This document shows, one piece after another, positions 24,322-31,966 of a stretch of 64,000 bases of DNA. A program made the position numbers and the translations under genes. The DNA is from a virus. The first letter of the stretch is position 1; each line of letters begins with the position of its first letter. The notes below the pieces were generated by a model. It was not told where the DNA came from. It did no database searches and was given only the letters and a program-made list of their open reading frames with translations. Where the stretch lies: the IMG/VR virus record IMGVR_UViG_3300009314_000007, positions 1-64,000 of that record; one strand, written 5' to 3'.

Positions 24322-24591
24322 ATGAAGCGGTTTCGTCAGCTAATTTTCAGCAGAACGTATACGACCTCGGGCGAGAAGCGCGAGTTGGATTCTACGCTTC
24401 GTGCTTCTTTGCTTGGTGGCACAAGCAGCAAAGTGGGAGAGCCGGATGAGTTTTTCGCTACCGATATTGTCGAATTGGAGACACACGATGCGGTAGACGA
24501 CGAGCCCGACCGCGTAATAGTAGAATTGGAAGATTTGAGAGAGATTGTTCGTCGGGCCGATGCGCAGCTTAAACTAAAGGAGGACACATGA
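24322..24591 (+). CDS. Small acidic hypothetical protein
   Basis: 89 residues with a perfect AAAGGAGGACACATG leader that is nearly duplicated at the next gene. Basic N-terminus, acidic centre (D-I-V-E-L-E-T-H-D-A-V-D-D-E-P-D) and charged helix at the end. Function unknown. Confidence 0.5.
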   Translation: MKRFRQLIFSRTYTTSGEKRELDSTLRASLLGGTSSKVGEPDEFFATDIVELETHDAVDDEPDRVIVELEDLREIVRRADAQLKLKEDT

Positions 24592-25589
24592 AACTAACAG
24601 CTCAAGATTGTTCCGACGTGCGGAGACTTATTGATACTGTCAATCGAGCGCATGCGGACTCCCGCGCGTTCGCTGGGGGTCTTCAAACGTTTGCTTGGCT
24701 AGTGGAGCAACGACTCGCTGAGATTGCTGCTTCTTCGGAAATGCGAGAGCGGTTCCAGGATAAGAGGCTGCTTGCGGCTTTGTGGGAGAAGTGCCAGCAG
24801 ACCGGGGGATTTTCTCTGGAAGAGGTGCTCAAGGCGGCACGGGAAGAGCCGCCGGAGACCGGTGACCTGCGATCTGATTTGGGACTGACCGCGGATGGTC
24901 ATGTGCCCTACGAGCTGCCCGGGGCGCCCAACACGTCCGAGGTGATAGTCACTCTCAGTGTGGACCAGGGCCCGATCGCGCCGCACAAGGACTGCGATGG
25001 GATGTGGACGCCGTATTCGTTTAACACGAATCACAACAACTTCAAGCACCCGAATGACCCGTACTTACTGATTAGCCAGGACGGCACTTCGGGCTACCCG
25101 GGACTGAAACTGAAGCTCGACGAAGGGCTGGCATTCGTGCTGGGTTACTACGAGCATGGCCAGTGTCGCTGGTTTGTCACTGGCGAGGGGCCGCCCGGAT
25201 CGGACTGTCCTTGGGACGGTGTTTCTGTGGCAGGTGTGCTCATCTGGGAGCACGACGCCGACGATATGGGCGCCAAGACCTACGAGGACCGGAAGAAGGA
25301 CGCCGCGAGGTTCCTGGAGATCTACACGGACTGGTGTAACGGCTCGGTGTACTGCATCGCCGTGAAGAAAGACGGCGAGGAGGTCGATGGCTGTTGTGGT
25401 ATCTTCGACTCCGAGCTGGATTATTACATGAAGGAGATGGTTCATCCGCACACGAGGGGAGTGGACCCGGACAACGTAACCGTGGAGGGAGATGCAAATT
25501 GGTTAGCACAGTATCACGAGGTAACGCCCGAGATACCAGCGACGGCGGGAAGAGGCGAGCCCGCGAATGTGAGCAGAATACCCCGTTAG
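24588..25589 (+). CDS. Two-part hypothetical protein
   Basis: 333 residues, ATG overlapping the previous TGA. Residues 1-~90 are helical (V-E-Q-R-L-A-E-I-A-A-S-S-E-M-R-E-R). Residues ~110-290 are a beta-rich Trp/Cys-containing domain with E-I-Y-T-D-W-C-N-G-S-V-Y-C-I-A-V and D-G-C-C-G-I-F-D, the look of a conserved phage domain of unknown function. The last ~45 residues overlap the next ORF. Confidence 0.5.
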   Translation: MKLTAQDCSDVRRLIDTVNRAHADSRAFAGGLQTFAWLVEQRLAEIAASSEMRERFQDKRLLAALWEKCQQTGGFSLEEVLKAAREEPPETGDLRSDLGLTADGHVPYELPGAPNTSEVIVTLSVDQGPIAPHKDCDGMWTPYSFNTNHNNFKHPNDPYLLISQDGTSGYPGLKLKLDEGLAFVLGYYEHGQCRWFVTGEGPPGSDCPWDGVSVAGVLIWEHDADDMGAKTYEDRKKDAARFLEIYTDWCNGSVYCIAVKKDGEEVDGCCGIFDSELDYYMKEMVHPHTRGVDPDNVTVEGDANWLAQYHEVTPEIPATAGRGEPANVSRIPR

Positions 25590-25846
25590 TCAAGCTCCGC
25601 AAGGACGCGACGGGGCCGGACGACTGGGGCGAGCCCCGGGACGTTCGGTTGCAACTACGGGCGAAGGATTCGGAGACCGGGCGGACCATCAACTTCGAGG
25701 AGTTGGGTGATGGCGATTGGGGTACGTATCTGGGCAAGCACGGCGGCAAGCACGTCGTGATGCTGCTCAGTGTGTTGTTTAATGTGCTGGGCGTTGCCGA
25801 GTACGACACTGTGGAGGACATGAAACATGAGTGGTGCCTCGACTAA
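25499..25846 (+). CDS. Hypothetical protein (TTG start, 90-nt overlap)
   Basis: 115 residues if the TTG with GGAGG 10 nt upstream is used. The upstream ~35 codons overlap the 3' end of the preceding gene and look less protein-like than the rest (L-R-K-D-A-T-G-P-D-D-W-G-E-P-R-D-V ... V-M-L-L-S-V-L-F-N-V-L-G). A later unseen start is possible. Confidence 0.4.
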   Translation: MVSTVSRGNARDTSDGGKRRARECEQNTPLVKLRKDATGPDDWGEPRDVRLQLRAKDSETGRTINFEELGDGDWGTYLGKHGGKHVVMLLSVLFNVLGVAEYDTVEDMKHEWCLD

Positions 25847-26078
25847 GAAAAAAGAATTCTACCGTACGGTAGTTGAAGTAGAGATCCTCAGCCGCGGTCC
25901 GTACGACCCGGACACACTGGAGGAGGTTAGCCACGACATCACGAAAGGTGATTGTTCCGGCAGTTGGGCGATTAAAACTAGCGAAGAAGTGCCCGAAGAG
26001 GAAATGGCCGAGTTGTTAGTGGAGCAGGGAAGCGACCCGGCATTCTTGTTTGGTATGGATGAAGACGATGAGCAGTAA
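25827..26078 (+). CDS. Small hypothetical protein
   Basis: 83 residues, ribosome site GGAGGA. A short alpha/beta protein (R-T-V-V-E-V-E-I-L-S-R-G-P-Y) with an acidic end. Overlaps both neighbours by 10-20 nt. Confidence 0.5.
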   Translation: MSGASTKKKEFYRTVVEVEILSRGPYDPDTLEEVSHDITKGDCSGSWAIKTSEEVPEEEMAELLVEQGSDPAFLFGMDEDDEQ

Positions 26079-26469
26079 ATCCGCTAAACCCGGCTGGGAA
26101 AAGGCTCGACCGAAGGGCGGCCACCTGATTCACGCGAAAGTGAAGGATCGGTGGCATGCCATGTGCGGCTTTACTCCTTCGGCTCCGAAAGCCTTCCTGA
26201 TGAAGGATCGGAGCGGGTGGCGGCGACCTGATAATCAGGAAGACTACAAAGTGACATGCCAGGAGTGCCTCAAGCAGCTCCAGGTGGAAAAAGAATCGCG
26301 GCAACAAATGGCGGCCGAGCGGCGAAAAGCCGTGAAGCTCTTACGTGACACCAAGATCCTTCTAGGGAAGATCCCATGTGCGAAGAAGAAACCAAAAAAG
26401 GAGTATCCCAGGCGTACATTGTCGCGGAGACGCTCGCAGAGGAGTTCGCTGAGCGCACCGCAGGAATGA
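26068..26469 (+). CDS. Small basic protein with Cys pairs
   Basis: 133 residues. Contains H-A-M-C-G-F and C-Q-E-C, a plausible zinc site, then a charged helix (E-K-E-S-R-Q-Q-M-A-A-E-R-R-K-A-V-K) and a Lys/Arg/Ser-rich tail that overlaps the next ORF by 94 nt. The tail may be a read-through of out-of-frame DNA. Confidence 0.45.
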   Translation: MSSKSAKPGWEKARPKGGHLIHAKVKDRWHAMCGFTPSAPKAFLMKDRSGWRRPDNQEDYKVTCQECLKQLQVEKESRQQMAAERRKAVKLLRDTKILLGKIPCAKKKPKKEYPRRTLSRRRSQRSSLSAPQE

Positions 26470-26726
26470 CGAGGGAGGAGATCTGGGAAGTAGCGGACGT
26501 GCTGCTCTCGCACTGTGTGGGGGTGCAGGAGTTGCTCGACGACGGGGAAACTGAGGAACACATACTCGCCGACCCCGCGTATGGCGAGCCAGTATGGAGT
26601 GCGAGGTCTCCGCCCTCCTCTCTCAAGGTGCAGGGACTGGAAACGAGGCGCTTTTCTTGCAAGCACCCCAACAAGACGAATATAAGCAAGCAACGTACGG
26701 AGGACAATCCGCGTGACCAAGGATAA
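26376..26726 (+). CDS. Small acidic/helical protein
   Basis: 116 residues with AGGGAAG upstream. Residues ~1-70 are helical and acidic (A-E-T-L-A-E-E-F-A-E-R-T-A-G-M-T-R-E-E); the C-terminal third is low quality and overlaps the GTG of the next gene. Unrecognised. Confidence 0.45.
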   Translation: MCEEETKKGVSQAYIVAETLAEEFAERTAGMTREEIWEVADVLLSHCVGVQELLDDGETEEHILADPAYGEPVWSARSPPSSLKVQGLETRRFSCKHPNKTNISKQRTEDNPRDQG

Positions 26727-27339
26727 GATCCCGATGGGGAGAGTTCAGAAGTTTAGCCAGTGCTTCGTGGTGCTGGCTAGGGCAAACAAGCCCAATCGTA
26801 ACGGGGACATCTTCACGGAAGAAGCGCTAAGAACCATGGCATGGGACAACCGTGACAGTGGGCTCCTCTATTTTGAACACAAGCAGGAGTTGGTATGTCG
26901 TCAACACAAACTGCCGGAATCGCTGCTAAAAGAGTTGGGCCTTTCCGTGGAGTCGCCTTTGACCGCATCATTGCGTTCGACACGGAAAGACCGGGCCAAG
27001 AAGCGAGGCAGGAGCCGGGGGAAGGCGAAGCCAAAGCCCGAACCGAAACTGGAGTCGGAGCTGGAATTGGAGCCGGAAGAAAAGCTGGAGGAGAAGCCGG
27101 AGGAGAAGCCGGAGGAGAAGCCGGAGGAGAAGCCGGAGGAGAAGCCGGAGGAGAAGCCGGAGAAGAAGTCGAAAATGAAGGCGGAGATCGCCGCGGAATC
27201 GGCCAACGCGAAACAGAAGGCCAAGGACTTCCAGGCTCGGCTGGACGCGATGGGGGTGAAGGAATCCGGCGATTCCGAGTCGTCACCTACCAAGCCTACG
27301 ACGCCTGCGGACTTGTCGGAACCGAGCACAACGGCGTAG
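26713..27339 (+). CDS. Protein with (EKPE)n tract, 5' part of a two-frame locus
   Basis: 208 residues from a GTG with GGAGG upstream. Residues ~8-60 contain V-L-A-R-A-N-K-P-N-R-N-G-D-I-F-T-E-E-A-L-R, a pattern also seen at the start of prohead-protease and related phage proteins. Residues ~120-155 are Glu/Lys/Pro repeats. Codon third positions are typical of this genome up to about 27300. The genome-like codon pattern then passes to the -1 frame, described in the next entry. Confidence 0.5.
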   Translation: MTKDKIPMGRVQKFSQCFVVLARANKPNRNGDIFTEEALRTMAWDNRDSGLLYFEHKQELVCRQHKLPESLLKELGLSVESPLTASLRSTRKDRAKKRGRSRGKAKPKPEPKLESELELEPEEKLEEKPEEKPEEKPEEKPEEKPEEKPEKKSKMKAEIAAESANAKQKAKDFQARLDAMGVKESGDSESSPTKPTTPADLSEPSTTA

Positions 27340-27515
27340 CGATCCTCGACGAGGACAATGCGCAAGTCCTCTGCGACGACATCGCCCGCGTGGATAGCGG
27401 TTGGTACGGGATCAAACCCGCGCAGACCAAGGAGGCGGAACGAATCTGCCGGATGACCTGGGAGGAGTTTCGCAATAACGTTAATGGAAACCCGAGAGCG
27501 AGACAGGAGATATGA
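26895..27515 (+). CDS. Overlapping -1 frame ORF; 3' end looks like genuine protein
   Basis: 206 residues from an ATG with AGGAG at good spacing. Its first ~130 residues are Gly/Glu/Ala repeats that mirror the EKPE tract. From about 27283 to the stop the sequence (V-V-T-Y-Q-A-Y-D-A-C-G-L-V-G, then A-I-L-D-E-D-N-A-Q-V) has normal protein character and GC-rich third positions, while the other frame stops at 27339. No in-frame start lies in the last third. Either two genes overlap or a -1 frameshift makes one product. Confidence 0.4.
   Translation: MSSTQTAGIAAKRVGPFRGVAFDRIIAFDTERPGQEARQEPGEGEAKARTETGVGAGIGAGRKAGGEAGGEAGGEAGGEAGGEAGGEAGEEVENEGGDRRGIGQRETEGQGLPGSAGRDGGEGIRRFRVVTYQAYDACGLVGTEHNGVAILDEDNAQVLCDDIARVDSGWYGIKPAQTKEAERICRMTWEEFRNNVNGNPRARQEI
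27091..27162 (+). repeat. Six perfect 12-bp tandem repeats (GAGAAGCCGGAG)
   Basis: They encode EKPE in the 26713 frame and GEAG in the 26895 frame. A repeat like this can change copy number by slippage without breaking either frame. Confidence 0.95.
27473..27486. repeat. Dispersed palindrome copy, CAATAACGTTAATG
   Basis: One mismatch from CAATAACGTTATTG, located inside the 3' end of the -1 frame ORF, 25 nt before the next start codon. Confidence 0.5.
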
Positions 27516-27970
27516 CATCACCAACGACGATAAAGGCGGGCGATCTCTTTGTCACTCGCAACTTGACCGAGGTGGGGAACACCTCGCCCGGTTATTGGAA
27601 CCACGTGGCCATCTACGCTGGTGATGGTATTGTGGTAGAGGCCCAGACCGCTCCAGACATGGTCATTGGAGCTGATTTGGAGGAGTTCTGGAATCGCTAC
27701 CCGCAGATCCGTGTCGTGCGGGGACCCGGTACGCCAGCGCAACAGGAGGCTCTGGCAGCCAAGGCCCTGGAACAGCGAGGCACCCCGTATCGGCGGGTGG
27801 GGAGCCTGCACTGGTTCTTCACACGAAGAAAGAGCCGCGGCGAGAATTGCGTAAGCACCGCCCGCCGGGCGTTCAAGACCGCGATGGGCTACGACCCGAG
27901 ATGGCGCAAGCCTGACGACGTGGCCCGGGACAGGCGGCTTGTGTTGGTCACTGCCAAGGACCCGGGTTAG
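27512..27970 (+). CDS. NlpC/P60-like (YiiX-type) cysteine peptidase or hydrolase
   Basis: 152 residues with AGGAG just before the ATG. A permuted papain-like arrangement is visible: G-D-L-F-V-T-R near residue 10, W-N-H-V-A-I-Y-A-G near residues 29-37 supplying the His, and E-N-C-V-S-T-A near residue 112 supplying the catalytic Cys. This matches the YiiX/YebB and poxvirus G6-like group of the NlpC/P60 superfamily. It may cleave peptidoglycan stem peptides during entry or lysis, or act on an amide bond elsewhere. It converges with the minus-strand gene at its 3' end (4-nt overlap). Confidence 0.65.
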   Translation: MTSPTTIKAGDLFVTRNLTEVGNTSPGYWNHVAIYAGDGIVVEAQTAPDMVIGADLEEFWNRYPQIRVVRGPGTPAQQEALAAKALEQRGTPYRRVGSLHWFFTRRKSRGENCVSTARRAFKTAMGYDPRWRKPDDVARDRRLVLVTAKDPG

Positions 27971-29220
27971 GCTCCGATGAGTCGAGACCCAGTAACACCT
28001 GTCGGCTCCGCGGTGGTAACACCGTCCCGCGGTGGCGGCAATTTCTGGAGGAATGCGTAGGTCTTGGCGAGCTTTTCCGCGTCATCCTCAGTCACCCCGC
28101 GAGCCGTCGCGTCCTTTCGGAAGGGCGGCTGCCCGGCTTCAAGCATAAGCCGGTCCAGGGTCTGGGCATCGGGAACTGGCAGGGTGGAGGCCACCTCCGC
28201 CATCTTTTCCGGATCTATGCGAAGACCTGTTGTCACCGCCTGCGCGATTTCGCTACCTAGCACTTCGCGTACGGCGGTCGGCGACAGGGAACCGAACTGG
28301 TCTCGGTCGTAAATAGAGCCAGTCACCATGCAGCAGGCGTTCTTGACGAAGTCCTCGGCGGCCTTGAGTGTGCCTCCGAAGATCACGTCTTCGGGACGCG
28401 GGATCGCCTTGGCGTACTTGCCAACCACCCCGTGTTCACGGTCGAACTGGTCCACGGTGGTGCAGAGCTGAATGGAGCTGGGCAGATCCTCGGCCAGCAT
28501 CGGGTTCGTCTCGATCTCCGAGGCTAGCTTGAGCATGCCCTCGGCGACTGCGGGTTTGACCTTGTGTCCGACTTTCACGCGATCCCGGAGCATCTGGGCG
28601 ACCTTGCCGGGGTCGTACACACCTCGACCCGCGATCTTCTCCAGCATGTCCTCCAGGTCCTCTCCGACCCCGGCCCCGAATTGCGCGGCCTTGTCGAGGA
28701 TCTTCTGGGCGATCCGCTGCCGGTCTGCGTAGTAGAGCTGGTCTCGGTACTGGCCGAGCCAGTGTGCTGCGGCCTTGACCTCCATGGTGTTGCGAAGCGG
28801 GTATCGACGTTCTTTTTGTCCACCCCCGGCCATCACCCAGGCGAAGGCAGAGTCGGGAAGCCCCGCGGTGCTGTCTGCGTGCAGTGAGGCGTGTTTCTCC
28901 TTGAGCGCCACCACGTCGGGCCGGATGCCCCAGTGATCGGCGTACATGTCGAGGCGCTTGCCGATCCACCCGGCGATTTTCGGGTGGATCTCCGCACATT
29001 TCTCGATGAAAAACAGGCATGAGACCAGCGTAGCCGCCTTGGTGTGGCAAGGAAACTTGCGGGTCCGCACGTCGCCGTAGGCGTTGGAGGGCAGCCCTTG
29101 TGGGTTGCACACTTGCTCCGTGTCCGCGGTTTTGACATACTCTGGGAGAGGATAGAGCTTTGCGAACATGTGAAAGTCGCAGTGACTCTGGTCGTCAACC
29201 TGATCCAAAATGGTAGCCAT
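27967..29220 (-). CDS. Unrecognised 417-residue protein beside the terminase
   Basis: Start at 29220, with GAGGGAG on the minus strand 5-9 nt upstream; the longer frame to 29274 has no ribosome site. Largely helical. Contains a Cys-containing segment (P-C-H-T-K-A-A-T-L-V-S-C-L-F-F) and G-R-G-V-Y-D-P-G-K-V-A-Q-M-L-R near residue 210. It is one of only two minus-strand genes, the other being the large terminase. That suggests a packaging or head-related role, but no family was recognised. Its ATG overlaps the plus-strand ATG at 29219 within a GCCATGGC palindrome. Confidence 0.6.
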   Translation of the reverse strand: MATILDQVDDQSHCDFHMFAKLYPLPEYVKTADTEQVCNPQGLPSNAYGDVRTRKFPCHTKAATLVSCLFFIEKCAEIHPKIAGWIGKRLDMYADHWGIRPDVVALKEKHASLHADSTAGLPDSAFAWVMAGGGQKERRYPLRNTMEVKAAAHWLGQYRDQLYYADRQRIAQKILDKAAQFGAGVGEDLEDMLEKIAGRGVYDPGKVAQMLRDRVKVGHKVKPAVAEGMLKLASEIETNPMLAEDLPSSIQLCTTVDQFDREHGVVGKYAKAIPRPEDVIFGGTLKAAEDFVKNACCMVTGSIYDRDQFGSLSPTAVREVLGSEIAQAVTTGLRIDPEKMAEVASTLPVPDAQTLDRLMLEAGQPPFRKDATARGVTEDDAEKLAKTYAFLQKLPPPRDGVTTAEPTGVTGSRLIGA

Positions 29221-31966
29221 GGCACTCCCTCGCTGTACTGTGAATGCGTCCTTACAATGGAACCAAGTTTTCAAGACGCTTGGAATCCGTTACTCCGCCG
29301 ATATTCTCCCTGCGCGGGCCGCGTGCCCTTTCTGTCGTCAGAATCGAATGTTGGTATTCGAGGATCATGTCAGCAAGGGCCAGTGGTTTTCCTGTCAACA
29401 CTGTTTGCAATCGGGCGACATAGTGCAACTGGTGGCGAGGCACTGGGAGCTTTCGGAGGAATCGGCCATCGTCAAGTTGTCGAAGATGGGTTTCTCCATC
29501 GACCCTGCCGAAAGCAATCTCCAGCGGTATCACGCTGTCACCAGTCGCTGTAACCGTTTTGCCGAGTTCTGGCAGCAGGTCCGTCAGAACCTCATTCATG
29601 GTAGCACATCCGCGATCAGTCTGGTACACGACCTGAAATTAGCGTGCGGCGTCTCGCAAGATCGGTGGAATCGGGGCCTCGGGCAACTTCTGGGCGGGGT
29701 CTCGCATAAAGAGGCAGAACAGGCCTACCATCCGCATTCCGAGAACCAGACCCGCAATTCCTCTGAACACCGGCTTTTCCGGGGAGGGAAATGGGGCGAC
29801 GTGCTCGTTTTTCCGTACTGGCAGTTGCCGGGAAAGCTCTCGGGGTTTCTATTTGTGGGTCGGGAGGGGGACCCGGAGAAAGACTTCGTATTTCGAGCCA
29901 TTCACCACAACGGATCGTCGGCCTCGTCGTCGTTCGGCAACGAGGCCGGGCTGCTTCTGCACCCCCAGGTCCCGCAAGTCGCGGTCAGCTACGGCAACCA
30001 TGTGGTGGCTATCGACGACCCGGTGCTGTCCATTCGGATGCAGGCCCGGAACTTCGAGGCGTCCGGCTGGCCGTTGCCCCTGGTGTGCTGCCATGCGGAA
30101 GACAATCGCCGGGAGCGAGCGCAGACGCTGCATGGCTGGAAGCAGTTCATGGGCATTCGCCCGGTGATCTGGATGCCGCGCTACGACCGCACGCTTGTCG
30201 AGCAGGCGATTGTCGCTGGAGCCAGGATCTCTCTCATGCGGCCCGAAGACACGTCCGACGCGGGTCTCTGGCGGTACATCACCAACTACCCGCCGCAAGA
30301 GCTGCTTCGCCGGATCATTCGGCACTCCAAGCCCTGGCCACAGGCCATGACACAACTGGTCCAGGAGCTGGACGATGGGGCTATTGAAGACCTGTTCTAC
30401 TATTTGGAGATGGATAAGCTGGAGCCCGCTCGCGTGCTAGAGCGCTGCGATCCAAAAGTCCGCAAGCACTTTCGGACCTTGTCGGCCAGCAGGCCCGTTC
30501 GTCGCGTTGTCCCTCTTTCCCCGACAGTGCTCGTTGCCGAGATCGACGACTCCTGGTTCCTGGAGGCCCGCCAAGGGCACTCGCCACTCGTGTCGGATGC
30601 GATCATCCGAATCCGCGATACCATTCATCAGAAGACGACGGGCTACACGTACTATCGTGGCGAGATCCTGCATCAGGGCAAGGCTTTCGAGTTCTGCGAA
30701 TCGAAAGAGGCGCTAAAGAAGGACACCTGGAACTGGCTGGAGGACTTCCTGGACGCGAGGGGGCATGTCCTACGAGGAAACTCCCGGCATAGCAAGGACC
30801 TGATCGACATTGCGATCCAGCTCCACTGCCCTGAGCACAGCTACGGCGTGGACTCGGTAGGCTGGGATCTCCGCAACAGTCGATTGCTGCTTCCAAACTA
30901 CTATCTTACAGCGGGCGGCGATGTTCATTCGTACGACGCACAGATACCGACGCCCGACACGCCCGGCCGGAACTTGCTCCGCCCCTGCGATTTGTCCCCT
31001 GCGGAACTGGATGCTACCGCGGAAGATCCAGACATGGCGGGCCCCTTGTGGGCTTGTTTCATTGCCGCCATGGCCAACATCGTGGCTCCTGCGTATCGAC
31101 AACCCACCTCGGGCATAGGTCTGGTGGGCGCCGGGGCGGAGCTGGCCGGGCAGGGTATCGCGGATGCTATGGGCTGCACGAACTACCAGTTCTCCGGTCG
31201 GTATGGAAAAGACCAGGCGACCGAAGCCGAGCGTCGGCACGGCTGGCCCATCTTCGTGCAGTTGCCCACGGCTTCGATTCATAAGAAGGCCATGAACGAG
31301 TGGTTGAATATCGGCGGGACGCATCGCCACAACTGCTTGGTGTCGCTCCCCTGGTTCGTGTCCCGAGCGAAGATCCTTTTTGGTGGTTGGCATATCGTTC
31401 GGGCAGATCAGCCGATTATCTTCTCGGAGACGACCGTTGATGCGTTCAGCAAGCTCACGTCTGCGTACCTGGCCGATCTGGCCAAGCGTCACTTCAAGTT
31501 GTCGCACTGGGGGTCCGGCAGGAATCCGCCCTGGCTGATCTCCGTGGCGAAAGACATTCGCCAGTTTGTTGAACCGCAACTGCCGGGCTGGTTGGATACG
31601 GTTTCTCCCAAACAATGGATCGCTCACGAGACCCGCAAGGTGACAGCGGACCCGCTGGGCTCCATGCTGGGTCATCTGGCTTCTGAGGGCAAACTCTTGG
31701 TTGGGTCCGCCCGCAGCGACGTGCGGCGACCCTCGCTGCTGCCGCTGGATGAGGGGATGTTGTTGGACAAGCTCGATCTACTCAAGCTGCTCGATAAGGA
31801 GAAGGTGACTCTCATCAATCCCGCGAGAATCACGTCGGCCCTGGCTAACTCCGGCGCATTGGTGGGCGTTCACGACCGGGGTTGGATCTTGCAGCCCGCG
31901 TGGTGGGACAAGCAGCTCGCGAAGTTCACAGCCAGGGAGCAGCACCGGTTGAAGATTGTTCGTTAG
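29219..31966 (+). CDS. Large CHC2-type zinc-finger protein with helicase-like C-terminal half
   Basis: 915 residues from the ATG at 29219 (29210 is an alternative; neither has an SD site). Residues ~35-65 carry C-P-F-C and C-Q-H-C, the CHC2-type zinc-binding arrangement of primases. A TOPRIM-like region follows (V-F-P-Y-W-Q-L-P-G-K-L-S-G-F-L-F-V-G, later V-V-A-I-D-D-P-V-L-S). Near residue 635, T-S-G-I-G-L-V-G-A-G-A-E-L-A-G-Q sits where a DUF927-type helicase would have a P-loop, but the invariant Lys is missing. It may be an ancient primase-helicase that lost ATPase activity, or a specialised DNA-binding protein. It lies between two minus-strand genes and overlaps the terminase stop by 4 nt. 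Confidence 0.55.
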   Translation: MALPRCTVNASLQWNQVFKTLGIRYSADILPARAACPFCRQNRMLVFEDHVSKGQWFSCQHCLQSGDIVQLVARHWELSEESAIVKLSKMGFSIDPAESNLQRYHAVTSRCNRFAEFWQQVRQNLIHGSTSAISLVHDLKLACGVSQDRWNRGLGQLLGGVSHKEAEQAYHPHSENQTRNSSEHRLFRGGKWGDVLVFPYWQLPGKLSGFLFVGREGDPEKDFVFRAIHHNGSSASSSFGNEAGLLLHPQVPQVAVSYGNHVVAIDDPVLSIRMQARNFEASGWPLPLVCCHAEDNRRERAQTLHGWKQFMGIRPVIWMPRYDRTLVEQAIVAGARISLMRPEDTSDAGLWRYITNYPPQELLRRIIRHSKPWPQAMTQLVQELDDGAIEDLFYYLEMDKLEPARVLERCDPKVRKHFRTLSASRPVRRVVPLSPTVLVAEIDDSWFLEARQGHSPLVSDAIIRIRDTIHQKTTGYTYYRGEILHQGKAFEFCESKEALKKDTWNWLEDFLDARGHVLRGNSRHSKDLIDIAIQLHCPEHSYGVDSVGWDLRNSRLLLPNYYLTAGGDVHSYDAQIPTPDTPGRNLLRPCDLSPAELDATAEDPDMAGPLWACFIAAMANIVAPAYRQPTSGIGLVGAGAELAGQGIADAMGCTNYQFSGRYGKDQATEAERRHGWPIFVQLPTASIHKKAMNEWLNIGGTHRHNCLVSLPWFVSRAKILFGGWHIVRADQPIIFSETTVDAFSKLTSAYLADLAKRHFKLSHWGSGRNPPWLISVAKDIRQFVEPQLPGWLDTVSPKQWIAHETRKVTADPLGSMLGHLASEGKLLVGSARSDVRRPSLLPLDEGMLLDKLDLLKLLDKEKVTLINPARITSALANSGALVGVHDRGWILQPAWWDKQLAKFTAREQHRLKIVR

